64,000 nt of DNA. Source: Winogradskyella psychrotolerans. GTDB lineage: Bacteria; Bacteroidota; Bacteroidia; Flavobacteriales; Flavobacteriaceae. The position numbers and the translations under genes were made by a program. Positions 27,037 to 34,501 of this stretch are shown piece by piece (the stretch's first letter is position 1; each line of letters begins with the position of its first letter). The stretch lies in the NCBI RefSeq assembly GCF_018860565.1, contig NZ_JAHKPS010000028.1, forward strand, positions 248,001 to 312,000, read 5' to 3'. The notes under the pieces are model-generated. The model worked only from the letters and a program-made list of their open reading frames with translations. It ran no database searches and was not told where the DNA came from.

Positions 27037-27044
27037 CCGAACTA
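27023..27044. promoter_or_regulatory. Candidate operator: perfect 8-bp inverted repeat
   Basis: TAGTTCGG, six bases, CCGAACTA. The two half-sites are exact inverted copies and overlap the -33 box of the efflux promoter, the position expected for a repressor site. The regulator encoded 40 bases downstream is the most likely binder; TetR from the same operon is the alternative. Confidence 0.65.
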
Positions 27045-27066
27045 ATCGAAGTTAAATTGTTGTTAA

Positions 27067-27097
27067 ATAAAAAAAGCCGACTGCTAACAGTCGGCTT
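27067..27097 (-). terminator. Intrinsic terminator after pheS
   Basis: AAGCCGACTG (27074-27083), CTAA loop and CAGTCGGCTT (27088-27097). On the minus strand the stem is followed by a T run, 22 bases after the pheS stop. Confidence 0.88.
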
Positions 27098-27118
27098 CTT
27101 ATTATATTGTAGTAAAAT

Positions 27119-28138
27119 CTATAGAGCAGATTTAAACTGCTCTAAGAAACGCACATCGTTTTCACTTAATAATCTAATATCACTAATTTGATTCAATAAC
27201 ATTGCTATTCTGTCTATTCCCATTCCGAAGGCAAAACCAGAATATTCTTTAGAATCAATACCACAATTTTCCAACACGTTAGGGTCAACCATACCACAAC
27301 CCATAATTTCTAACCAACCTGTTCCTTTGGTAATTTTATAATCGGTTTCGGTTTCTAAGCCCCAATACACATCAACTTCAGCACTTGGCTCTGTAAAAGG
27401 GAAGTAAGAAGGACGTAATCTAATCTTTGATTTCCCGAACATTTCTGTAGTGAAATATTGAAGGGTTTGTTTTAAGTCTGCAAAACTTACATCTTTATCA
27501 ATATATAAACCTTCTACCTGATGGAAAAAACAATGTGAACGTGCCGAAATCGCTTCATTTCTATAAACTCTACCAGGTGAAATAGTACGAATTGGTGGTT
27601 GATTATTTTCCATATAACGTACTTGTACAGAACTGGTATGTGTACGTAATAAAATATCTGGATCTGTTTGAATAAAAAACGTATCCTGCATATCTCTTGC
27701 CGGATGATATTCTGGTAAATTTAATGCTGTAAAATTATGCCAATCGTCTTCAATTTCAGGGCCTTCACTAACGTTAAAACCTATACGCGAAAAGATATCA
27801 ATAATTTCATTTTTAACAATAGAAATAGGATGACGCGCACCAATAGCAATTGGTTCACCTGGTCTTGACAAATCTCCATAAATACCTTTGTCCTCTTCTT
27901 GACTTTCTAAAGCTTCTTTTAGGTTATTTACTTTGGCTTCAGCTGTATTTTTAAGCTCATTTATTATTTGGCCAAATTCTCTTTTTTGGTCATTCGCCAC
28001 ATTTTTTAATTCGCCATAAAATGCCTTTAAGTGTCCTTTTGAGCCTAAATATTTAATTCTAAAAGCTTCAACTTCTTCTTTAGATTGCGCTTTAAAAGCT
28101 TCTGCTTCTGCTATAAGTTCTTTTATCTTGTCTATCAT
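27119..28138 (-). CDS. pheS: Phenylalanine-tRNA ligase alpha subunit
   Basis: PheS forms the catalytic half of the heterotetrameric phenylalanyl-tRNA synthetase. The 339 residues begin with a coiled N-terminal arm (MIDKIKELIAEAEAF). The class II core follows: HPISIVKNEIIDIFSRIGF, the motif 2 region RTISPGRVYRNEAISARSHCFFHQVEGL, and motif 3 GFAFGMGIDRIAMLLNQISDIR. Start ATG 28138 is chosen over an in-frame ATG at 28195, because a TAAATTTG promoter lies at 28159-28166 and the family begins here. pheT is not in the window. Confidence 0.97.
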   Translation of the reverse strand: MIDKIKELIAEAEAFKAQSKEEVEAFRIKYLGSKGHLKAFYGELKNVANDQKREFGQIINELKNTAEAKVNNLKEALESQEEDKGIYGDLSRPGEPIAIGARHPISIVKNEIIDIFSRIGFNVSEGPEIEDDWHNFTALNLPEYHPARDMQDTFFIQTDPDILLRTHTSSVQVRYMENNQPPIRTISPGRVYRNEAISARSHCFFHQVEGLYIDKDVSFADLKQTLQYFTTEMFGKSKIRLRPSYFPFTEPSAEVDVYWGLETETDYKITKGTGWLEIMGCGMVDPNVLENCGIDSKEYSGFAFGMGIDRIAMLLNQISDIRLLSENDVRFLEQFKSAL

Positions 28139-28158
28139 GGTTTCTAAAAAGTAGGTGG

Positions 28159-28166
28159 CAAATTTA
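28159..28166 (-). promoter_or_regulatory. pheS: -7 promoter box for pheS
   Basis: Minus-strand TAAATTTG fits TAnnTTTG exactly, 20 bases before the ATG at 28138. Confidence 0.6.
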
Positions 28167-28181
28167 ATGATTTTATCAACA

Positions 28182-28210
28182 AAAAACGCCTTCAAATTGA
28201 AGGCGTTTTT
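28182..28210 (-). terminator. Terminator of the lipocalin-like lipoprotein gene
   Basis: A 14-bp near-continuous palindrome, AAAAACGCCTTCAA (28182-28195) against TTGAAGGCGTTTTT (28197-28210). It lies 22 bases past the stop at 28232 and has a T run on both strands; the pheS promoter lies just beyond it. Confidence 0.85.
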
Positions 28211-28231
28211 AAGTATTTAAAAAAAAACAAA

Positions 28232-28636
28232 TTATTGTCTTATAAAAACATCTTTGTAAACGACACCTCCATCAGTTTCTTCAAAGTACATAGTATTACC
28301 CTCAAAACCAATTTCTTGAACATAAGCACCTCCATCTTCGTCTGTTGTAGAATATAGACCTGCGCCTAAGTTATCCCATGTACCACTAGAAACGTAATCT
28401 AACTCACACCCACTTCCATAATCTTCATAAATAGTAGTTGTATAGGTTTCATTAGACGAAACAACTATAGTTGTTAGCTCATCACAGTCTTCTACAGAAA
28501 GTTCAACTCCATCTTCATAATATTTGTAATATTTCCAAGTTCCAACGAAAGGGTCTTGAGAACCTCCATCATCATCACTACTACAAGACGTAAATACTAG
28601 TACAAAAACACTTAAAAGTAAAATTATTTTTTTCAT
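28232..28636 (-). CDS. Lipocalin-like lipoprotein
   Basis: A 134-residue lipoprotein with a signal ending VFTSC (Cys18) and an SSDDDGG spacer, typical of Bacteroidota lipoproteins that may go to the cell surface. The mature part is a small beta-barrel of the lipocalin-like kind: VGTWKYYKYYEDG, then a CDELTTIVV strand, a SSGTWDNLG turn and strands to the end. A Cys pair (in EDCDEL and GSGCELDY) may form a disulfide. No ligand can be inferred. It has its own promoter and terminator. Confidence 0.78.
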   Translation of the reverse strand: MKKIILLLSVFVLVFTSCSSDDDGGSQDPFVGTWKYYKYYEDGVELSVEDCDELTTIVVSSNETYTTTIYEDYGSGCELDYVSSGTWDNLGAGLYSTTDEDGGAYVQEIGFEGNTMYFEETDGGVVYKDVFIRQ

Positions 28637-28659
28637 TTTTAGATTTTCATGTTAGCTGT

Positions 28660-28667
28660 CAAAATTA
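28660..28667 (-). promoter_or_regulatory. -7 promoter box for the lipocalin-like gene
   Basis: Minus-strand TAATTTTG, an exact TAnnTTTG match 24 bases before the ATG at 28636. Confidence 0.55.
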
Positions 28668-28677
28668 TCATAAAAAA

Positions 28678-29034
28678 TTATTCAATATAATTTAACTCTA
28701 GAAAGTAATTCACAATCGCTTCTTTCATCAATATACTTTGCTCACCGGCTTTTAAATGAGGTAACTGTGCTAATACCTTGTAATGAGGCCAACCATCGTC
28801 ATCTACATAATCGAATTCATAAAAACCATAAGGTTCTAAAACCTTACAAATAGCGATATGCATTAAATCGAGTTTTTGGTTTTTTTTATACTCGCGATGT
28901 AGTTGTCCTAATTCTTGTACGCCAATGAGGTATATAATAGCATCAAGATCTAAAATATCTCCATCAGCAAATTGATTTGATAGTTTTTCTACTAACAAAT
29001 CCCATCGTTCCTTTAATTGTTCGTCTCTTGCCAT
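28678..29034 (-). CDS. Conserved small cytosolic protein of unknown function
   Basis: The 118-residue soluble protein begins MARDEQLKERWDLLVEKLS. It is helical at the N-terminus with a later HIAICKVLEPYGFYEFDYVDDDGWPHYKVLAQLP stretch; the DDDGWPH motif is striking but I cannot tie it to a known activity. ATG 29034 is preferred over 29040 by the wording of the N-terminus, though either would work. A small TTCCC/GGGAA hairpin sits just upstream in the leader. Promoter TAACTTTG at 29136-29143 gives a leader of about 95 bases, long for this genome. Confidence 0.68.
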   Translation of the reverse strand: MARDEQLKERWDLLVEKLSNQFADGDILDLDAIIYLIGVQELGQLHREYKKNQKLDLMHIAICKVLEPYGFYEFDYVDDDGWPHYKVLAQLPHLKAGEQSILMKEAIVNYFLELNYIE

Positions 29035-29135
29035 GATCACTTCCCATAAAAAAGGGAATCTTATTAATTATTAAAATTCTTTTTTTATTTAAAAATTTCG
29101 AATTCCTATTTCGAGTTCAAATTCTTTAAGTTTTC

Positions 29136-29143
29136 AAAGTTAA
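29136..29143 (-). promoter_or_regulatory. -7 promoter box for the 29034 gene
   Basis: Minus-strand TAACTTTG, exact to TAnnTTTG. The leader to 29034 is about 95 bases and contains TTCCC (29041-29045) and GGGAA (29053-29057) as a short hairpin near the start codon. Confidence 0.45.
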
Positions 29144-29195
29144 GAAACTAAAGCATCTTCATTTGCGTTATTATATTAAAATGGCAAAATTCATG

Positions 29196-29203
29196 TACTT
29201 TTG
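29196..29203 (+). promoter_or_regulatory. cvpA: -7 promoter box for cvpA
   Basis: TACTTTTG, exact to TAnnTTTG, 17 bases before ATG 29221. Confidence 0.6.
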
Positions 29204-29220
29204 TTTAAACCGCTAGTTGT

Positions 29221-29733
29221 ATGAGTATTATTGATATTATTTTGGCTGCCCTTTTACTATTTGGATTTGTACGTGGCTTATTTAAAGGTCTTTTTGTAGA
29301 AGTCGCCTCTTTAGTTGCTCTAGTTTTGGGTGTTTATGGCGCCATTCACTTTAGCTATTTTGCTTCTGGTTTTTTAGAAGCTAAGGTAGATTGGAATGAA
29401 AAAACCATTAACATTGTAGCCTTTGCTATTACTTTTGTTGTAATTGTCTTAGCAATAGGATTAGCAGGAAAAGCATTAACAAAACTGGCAGATTTTGCCG
29501 CTTTAGGTATTATTAATAAATTGGCAGGAGCCGTTTTTGGTGCACTTAAAATTGGATTAATCCTTAGTGTACTCTTGGGTGTCTTTCATAAAATGAATAA
29601 TACATTGCCGTTTATGGAAAAAGAAGATTTAGAAAAAAGTATGCTTTACGAACCTGTAAAATCGTTAGCACCCATGATTTTTCCAACTATTATTAAAAGC
29701 GAATCAGAAGAAAACACTGAAGAAGACGCGTAA
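29221..29733 (+). CDS. cvpA: CvpA family membrane protein
   Basis: A 170-residue inner-membrane protein with four hydrophobic helices. The family signature is IDIILAALLLFGFVRGLFKGLFVEVASLVALVLG at the N-terminus, with AGAVFGALKIGLILSVLLG later. The tail is acidic (KSESEENTEEDA). CvpA proteins are linked to envelope maintenance and colicin V production in enterobacteria; the exact role is unknown. It is transcribed alone from its own promoter and faces the carbonic anhydrase gene. Confidence 0.88.
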   Translation: MSIIDIILAALLLFGFVRGLFKGLFVEVASLVALVLGVYGAIHFSYFASGFLEAKVDWNEKTINIVAFAITFVVIVLAIGLAGKALTKLADFAALGIINKLAGAVFGALKIGLILSVLLGVFHKMNNTLPFMEKEDLEKSMLYEPVKSLAPMIFPTIIKSESEENTEEDA

Positions 29734-29763
29734 AAAAACACGCTTTCAAGTGGCTTTATTGTA

Positions 29764-30390
29764 TTAATCTAAATGATAGATTTCCATAATATCCTTGAGA
29801 TACTTTTCAAAGTCTATTTTTAAATCGATGAGTTTTCCTGTATGCACATCAAACACCCATCCGTGAACTTTTAAACCTCTATCTCTATAGGCTTTTTGTA
29901 CGGCAGCTGTTTTAATTAAATTAACACATTGTTCTTGTACATTAAGTTCTACTAAACGATCGTACTTTTTATCTTCATTTACTATAGCGTTTAGTTCTTT
30001 ACGATGCATTCTATATACATCTCTAATATTTCTTAACCAACCGTTTAATACACCTAAATCCGCTGATAGCATGGCGGCTTTAACACCACCACAGGCATAA
30101 TGACCGCAAACCACCACATGGTTCACTTTTAATTGCGTTACCGCATAATTAACCACAGACATCGCATTGGCATCGGTACCCACCACCATATTTGCAATAT
30201 TTCTATGTACAAAGACTTCGCCAGGACCTAGACCCATGAGATCTTCTGCCGTAACTCTACTGTCCGAACATCCTATGTATAATAATTCAGGACTTTGTCC
30301 TTCTCCTAATGTCTCAAAATATTTAGGATCAACGGCCAATTTGGCTTTTATCCAATCACTGTTATTTTTAAATACATTCTCTAAATCCAT
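29764..30390 (-). CDS. Beta-carbonic anhydrase (first of two)
   Basis: Carbonic anhydrase interconverts CO2 and bicarbonate. The 208-residue protein has all zinc-site residues of the beta class: Cys41-x-Asp43-x-Arg45 in GCSDSRV and His97-x-x-Cys100 in CGHYACGG. It is cytosolic, without a signal. It starts six bases after the stop of a SulP transporter on the same strand, so enzyme and transporter are co-made. This links it to bicarbonate uptake. It shares the fold but little local sequence with the second anhydrase at 33029. Confidence 0.95.
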   Translation of the reverse strand: MDLENVFKNNSDWIKAKLAVDPKYFETLGEGQSPELLYIGCSDSRVTAEDLMGLGPGEVFVHRNIANMVVGTDANAMSVVNYAVTQLKVNHVVVCGHYACGGVKAAMLSADLGVLNGWLRNIRDVYRMHRKELNAIVNEDKKYDRLVELNVQEQCVNLIKTAAVQKAYRDRGLKVHGWVFDVHTGKLIDLKIDFEKYLKDIMEIYHLD

Positions 30391-30396
30391 AGTGTT

Positions 30397-32259
30397 CTAA
30401 TGTACATCTTTCACATGAGATTTAATCCATTGCAGGCACATTTTAAAATCTTTGAAAATATGTTCATTTGGAATAAATTCTGGAATGATACCTATGCGCT
30501 CCATCATGTAACGTGGTTGTTTAAGCAAACCTACAAACAAGACTCTTACATCTTTCTTTTTTAAATCTTGAAGCATATCTTCCATAGCATACAGACCTGA
30601 TTGATCCATATATTGCATACGACCTAACCTTAAAATCACGGTTTTTGCCGTATCGGGAATTTGCTCAGTTAATGCCTGAAAATCACTTGTAGATCCAAAG
30701 AATAAAGGACCTTTAAGATGCTTAATAAAAACTTCTTCTTTTAATGCTGAAGGGAAATTACCTTCGTCATCCCAAGCTTCTTCTTTTAATGATTTAACAT
30801 CGCTGCGTTCTGCTGTTAGATCTCCTATTTTTTTCATAAACATAAGCGATGCGATAACCAAACCAATACCTACAGCATAAATTAAATCCCAAAATGTAGA
30901 TAAAAGTAATACGACCAGCATAATTAAGACTTCAGAACTTAATCTTACAGGTCCAAATTTGATATCTCTTGGTAAACTTGGTATCGCTTTAAGACCTCTA
31001 TAATCCATAACACCAATGCCTACTGTTATTAATATTCCGGCTAAAACGGCAGCAGGAATTTTTGATGCCACATCACTCAATGCCAACATTATTAATAATA
31101 ACATTATACCTGCAATCATACCAGATAACTTGGTTTTTCCTCCGGCATTAATATTAACGACCGTTCTAATGGTTGCTCCTGCTCCTGGAATGCCTCCAAA
31201 TATAGCCGCAATACTATTACCAATACCCTGACCAACTAATTCTTTATTAGGTTTGTGTTTGGTTTTGGTCATATTATCAGCAACGACACTAGTTAATAGA
31301 GAATCTATGGCTCCTAATAAGGATAAAGTAAGCGCTGTAAAAATGTACGGAGTAATGCTCCCTAAACTAAAATTAGTGAACATTTCTAATCTAGGAATAG
31401 GAATGCCACCTGGGATTTCTGAGATAGGACGATAACCTAAATTAAATCCATAGGCAATTCCCGAGACCACAACTAAAGCTACCAAAGTACTTGGAATCGC
31501 GGTGGTAATACGTTTAAAACCATAGATTATAATAATTGTTCCTAAAGCTAGCATAAGTTCTAACCAATTAATGTGCTTTAATGCTCTAGGTAATACTTTA
31601 ATAGCTCCTACGGTACCAGATGCTTCTTTAGCCGCTAATGTTTGTGATTCATTTAAAATTTGTTCTGGTGTAATCTGCTGTGCACGGTCAATAGTTTCTT
31701 TAAAATTTTCAAGTACTAAAATGCCTTCACCAGCTTCTTCTTTTAAAATATTTTCTAGTATAACCTCTTCAGCTTGCGGCTTAAATTGTGCTACAAACTC
31801 TGCATCTTCTTTTGGGTAGTACCCAATTGAAGGTAATATTTGGGTCAATAAAATAATGACTCCGATGGCCGTCATAAATCCAGAAACTACAGGATAAGGA
31901 ATGTATCTTATATATTTTCCCAAGCCTAAAAACCCCAGTCCAATTTGTATAAGACCTGCTAGAAGAAACACCGTTAATATTGCTGGTAAGGCTTTTTCTA
32001 CACTACCATCATTGGCTGCCACAATACCAGCAATAATGACCATGCTCACAGCTGTCATTGGTGCTGTTGGACCCGAAATTTGAGTTGCAGTACCGCCAAA
32101 AAGAGCAGCAAAGAAACTTATAAATATGGCTCCATATAAACCTGCTTCTGGACCTAAACCTGAAGACACTCCAAATGCTAAAGCCAATGGCAAAGCAACA
32201 ATTCCTGCAGTAATGCCACCAAATGCATCACCTTTAATATTTGAAAATAATTTCTTCAT
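30397..32259 (-). CDS. SulP family anion transporter with STAS domain (probable bicarbonate transporter, first of two)
   Basis: An inner-membrane protein of 620 residues. The transport domain (about 1-480) has the SulP features AGIVALPLALAFGVSSGLGPEAGLYGAI and PTAPMTAVSMVII near the N-terminus and GNSIAAIFGGIPGAGATIRTVVNINAGGKTKLSG in the second half. A long loop interrupts the first half (about 155-220). A C-terminal STAS domain (about 510-610, VILRLGRMQYMDQSGLYAMEDML) completes it. SulP members carry sulfate, bicarbonate or other anions. Bicarbonate is inferred from the carbonic anhydrase genes on both sides. Confidence 0.9.
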   Translation of the reverse strand: MKKLFSNIKGDAFGGITAGIVALPLALAFGVSSGLGPEAGLYGAIFISFFAALFGGTATQISGPTAPMTAVSMVIIAGIVAANDGSVEKALPAILTVFLLAGLIQIGLGFLGLGKYIRYIPYPVVSGFMTAIGVIILLTQILPSIGYYPKEDAEFVAQFKPQAEEVILENILKEEAGEGILVLENFKETIDRAQQITPEQILNESQTLAAKEASGTVGAIKVLPRALKHINWLELMLALGTIIIIYGFKRITTAIPSTLVALVVVSGIAYGFNLGYRPISEIPGGIPIPRLEMFTNFSLGSITPYIFTALTLSLLGAIDSLLTSVVADNMTKTKHKPNKELVGQGIGNSIAAIFGGIPGAGATIRTVVNINAGGKTKLSGMIAGIMLLLIMLALSDVASKIPAAVLAGILITVGIGVMDYRGLKAIPSLPRDIKFGPVRLSSEVLIMLVVLLLSTFWDLIYAVGIGLVIASLMFMKKIGDLTAERSDVKSLKEEAWDDEGNFPSALKEEVFIKHLKGPLFFGSTSDFQALTEQIPDTAKTVILRLGRMQYMDQSGLYAMEDMLQDLKKKDVRVLFVGLLKQPRYMMERIGIIPEFIPNEHIFKDFKMCLQWIKSHVKDVH

Positions 32260-32327
32260 AGTTCGATAATTATTGGATTAAAATAGTCTAATTTTTACTT
32301 AAACCGAAACCCTTTCACAAAGTTTTG

Positions 32328-33011
32328 TTAGAAATTAACAAAAGCAATAATATTTATTTGATCCCTTCCTGAGGTTTCAAAAAACTGATTCATATATCCT
32401 AGCTCTAGTCTTAAATTATCCGAAAATGTATAACCAATACCACCAAATACGCGGTTTCTATCAAAAACAGAAGACTCAGTATTTAAAAAGATTTCATTAT
32501 ACAAGGATACGTATAAAGGGTTCTTAGCTTCTTCTTTATATTGAAGTGGTATTTTTACACCTAAGAAATATCTAAAACGCATTTTAAAATCATCTTCAAC
32601 AAATCGCTGCTCAAATCTATAGCGATGACTTAAACCCACTTTACCAACCTTTTGTTTCGTTGTAAATTGCTGAAAAATTCGATGCTCATTTACAGCGGTT
32701 TTATCATCAGTATCATCTATGTAATTTTCTGACAAGATATAACCGTATCCTAATAAAATATTATCATTATTATCAGATAAATTATAGCCAACACCAGTTC
32801 TAAGTAGTAATTGCTCTAAATCACCAACGGCATTATAATTTCTATACTGCACTTCATTATGAATATTCCATTTAGAATTTAGCTTTTTGTTACCTATGTA
32901 TATTAACCAATTTCCTAAATTACTATCTTGACTCATAGCAAAAAAAGGCAACACTAATGCGATGATTAGTGTTGCTATTTTACTCGTCTTTTTTAATTTA
33001 AATCGACTCAT
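32328..33011 (-). CDS. DUF2490 outer membrane beta-barrel-like protein
   Basis: A 227-residue exported protein with a signal peptide (LIIALVLPFFAMSQ). Amphipathic strands with aromatic girdles are typical of DUF2490: GNWLIYIGNKKLNSKWNIHNEVQYRNYNAVGDLEQLLLRTG, HRYRFEQRF, LGYMNQFF. It ends with an aromatic residue (VNF), as outer-membrane barrels do. It lies 17 bases after the second carbonic anhydrase, inside the inorganic-carbon cluster, so it might be an outer-membrane pore for that route. That role is conjecture. Confidence 0.82.
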   Translation of the reverse strand: MSRFKLKKTSKIATLIIALVLPFFAMSQDSNLGNWLIYIGNKKLNSKWNIHNEVQYRNYNAVGDLEQLLLRTGVGYNLSDNNDNILLGYGYILSENYIDDTDDKTAVNEHRIFQQFTTKQKVGKVGLSHRYRFEQRFVEDDFKMRFRYFLGVKIPLQYKEEAKNPLYVSLYNEIFLNTESSVFDRNRVFGGIGYTFSDNLRLELGYMNQFFETSGRDQINIIAFVNF

Positions 33012-33028
33012 TTATATGTAAGTTATTT

Positions 33029-33655
33029 TTAGTAAAACTCTACTGCACCAGTATTAATATTATACATAGCACCAACAATTTTTATTTCACCTTTCTTTTC
33101 CATTTCTGTTAATATTGGACTCTCTGCATGAATTCTATCTATTGTTAATTCAACGTTTTTCTTAGAAACCTCATCAACAAAATCTAAATTTTTAGAGGTA
33201 CGTAAATCTTCATCTTTAGGCTCTGTAACGGCATTTACTGCAGGTGTAATTTTTTCTATCAACTTTGTTAAATTACCCATTTCTGCATGATCACAAGCTC
33301 CTTTTACAGCACCACAACTGGTATGTCCAAGTACTACAATAAGTTTTGTTCCTGCTAATTTACATGCAAATTCCATGCTTCCTAAAATATCTTCGTTGAC
33401 AAAATTACCTGCAATACGCACACTAAAGATATCACCTAAACCTTGATCAAAAACCAATTCTGCTGACACTCTAGAATCAATACAACTTAAAATCGTTGCA
33501 AACGGAAATTGTCCCTCACTAGTATCGTTTACTTGCTCTAATAAGTTACGATTAGCTTTTAAATTATCTTGAAATCTTTTATTACCTTCTTTTAAATATT
33601 GCAATGACTTTTCTGGTGTCATTGTAGCTTGTGTTTCTTTTGTATGTGCTTTCAT
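33029..33655 (-). CDS. Beta-carbonic anhydrase (second of two)
   Basis: The 208-residue beta-class enzyme has zinc-site Cys58-x-Asp60-x-Arg62 in SCIDSRV and His111-x-x-Cys114 in GHTSCGAVKGA. An N-terminal arm precedes the core (TPEKSLQYLKEGNKRFQDN), typical of the clade that includes many Bacteroidota and plant-like enzymes. No signal peptide is seen. It is cotranscribed with the universal stress protein 39 bases upstream and the DUF2490 gene 17 bases downstream. Two differing anhydrases in one cluster suggest one serves each SulP transporter. Confidence 0.95.
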   Translation of the reverse strand: MKAHTKETQATMTPEKSLQYLKEGNKRFQDNLKANRNLLEQVNDTSEGQFPFATILSCIDSRVSAELVFDQGLGDIFSVRIAGNFVNEDILGSMEFACKLAGTKLIVVLGHTSCGAVKGACDHAEMGNLTKLIEKITPAVNAVTEPKDEDLRTSKNLDFVDEVSKKNVELTIDRIHAESPILTEMEKKGEIKIVGAMYNINTGAVEFY

Positions 33656-33694
33656 CGTATATGTTTTTATATGTTTATTAAAATTTGTGTTTGA

Positions 33695-34495
33695 TTATGC
33701 TTCTGAAACTAATACCGAAACATTGATCTTATTGACTACCTCATGTAAAGGCATTTCTTGTGTGCTTTTCTTTTGTTTTTCATTTCTATCTACACACAAT
33801 AAGTTAATATTACTTTTTAAAAGATAAGAAGATAGTGTGGTTAAAGTATTATCATTCTGCTCAAATTTATACTCAATCACTTTGTCTTCCATAACATCTA
33901 AAGCTTCTGCTTCTTCGTTTTGGCTACTTATAATTTTGAAAGATTTTAAAGGAGTTGCTGTATGTGTCATTAACGCTTTTGACAGACCTGTATTAAAAAT
34001 TTTACGAGAACTATTTAACATTGCTAATGTCATTTTTTTGTCTGGTTCTAAGGCATTTTCATTTGAAGCAATCATCACAATTCCTTTAAACTTTTTTAGA
34101 ATAAAACGGGTAACGCTATCTCCAAATAACTTAAATGATGAGGCATCTCGTTGTCCTAAAACAATAACATCTGGATTATAAAGTTCGATTTGTTTCTGTA
34201 TTTCTTCCTTTATTTTTCCAAAAGCATAATTACCACTAATATTTAAACCATAGGTATGTGAAACCGTTTCAACTAAGTTATCTATTTGTTTTTTAGTATT
34301 GTTATGTTCTTCATTTAGACTTCTCATAGCAGAGAATTGATTCTCTCGCTTTACAATATCTATATGCTTTTTAACATGAAACAATTTTACTTCTCCATCA
34401 ATCATTTTGGCCAAGCCAACGCTACTTTTCAATAATGTACTTTCCGACTTCTTTAGGTCGGAAAGTACTAAGATTTTATATCTATTATTTTTCAT
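33695..34495 (-). CDS. Universal stress protein family (UspA-like)
   Basis: The 266-residue cytosolic protein has a full UspA fold in its first half (KILVLSDLKKSESTLLKSSVGLAK; DVIVLGQRDASSFKLFGDSVTRFILKKFKGIVMIAS). The second half is weaker and Usp-like, from MTLAMLNSSRKIF. The ATP-loop GQRDASSFKLFGDSV departs from the classical G-2X-G-9X-GS/T pattern, so nucleotide binding is uncertain. Its start is six bases after the second SulP gene. Usp-SulP pairs occur elsewhere and may be regulatory, but nothing in the sequence shows how. Confidence 0.83.
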   Translation of the reverse strand: MKNNRYKILVLSDLKKSESTLLKSSVGLAKMIDGEVKLFHVKKHIDIVKRENQFSAMRSLNEEHNNTKKQIDNLVETVSHTYGLNISGNYAFGKIKEEIQKQIELYNPDVIVLGQRDASSFKLFGDSVTRFILKKFKGIVMIASNENALEPDKKMTLAMLNSSRKIFNTGLSKALMTHTATPLKSFKIISSQNEEAEALDVMEDKVIEYKFEQNDNTLTTLSSYLLKSNINLLCVDRNEKQKKSTQEMPLHEVVNKINVSVLVSEA

Positions 34496-34501
34496 AGCGT
34501 T

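Noticed and set aside
28139..28195. ATG 28195 as start of pheS
   Set aside because: The exact TAAATTTG promoter lies between it and the family start at 28138, and the terminator of the next gene overlaps the extension.
33837..34181. 114-codon plus-strand frame over the universal stress protein gene
   Set aside because: Antisense shadow; no promoter and no recognisable domain.
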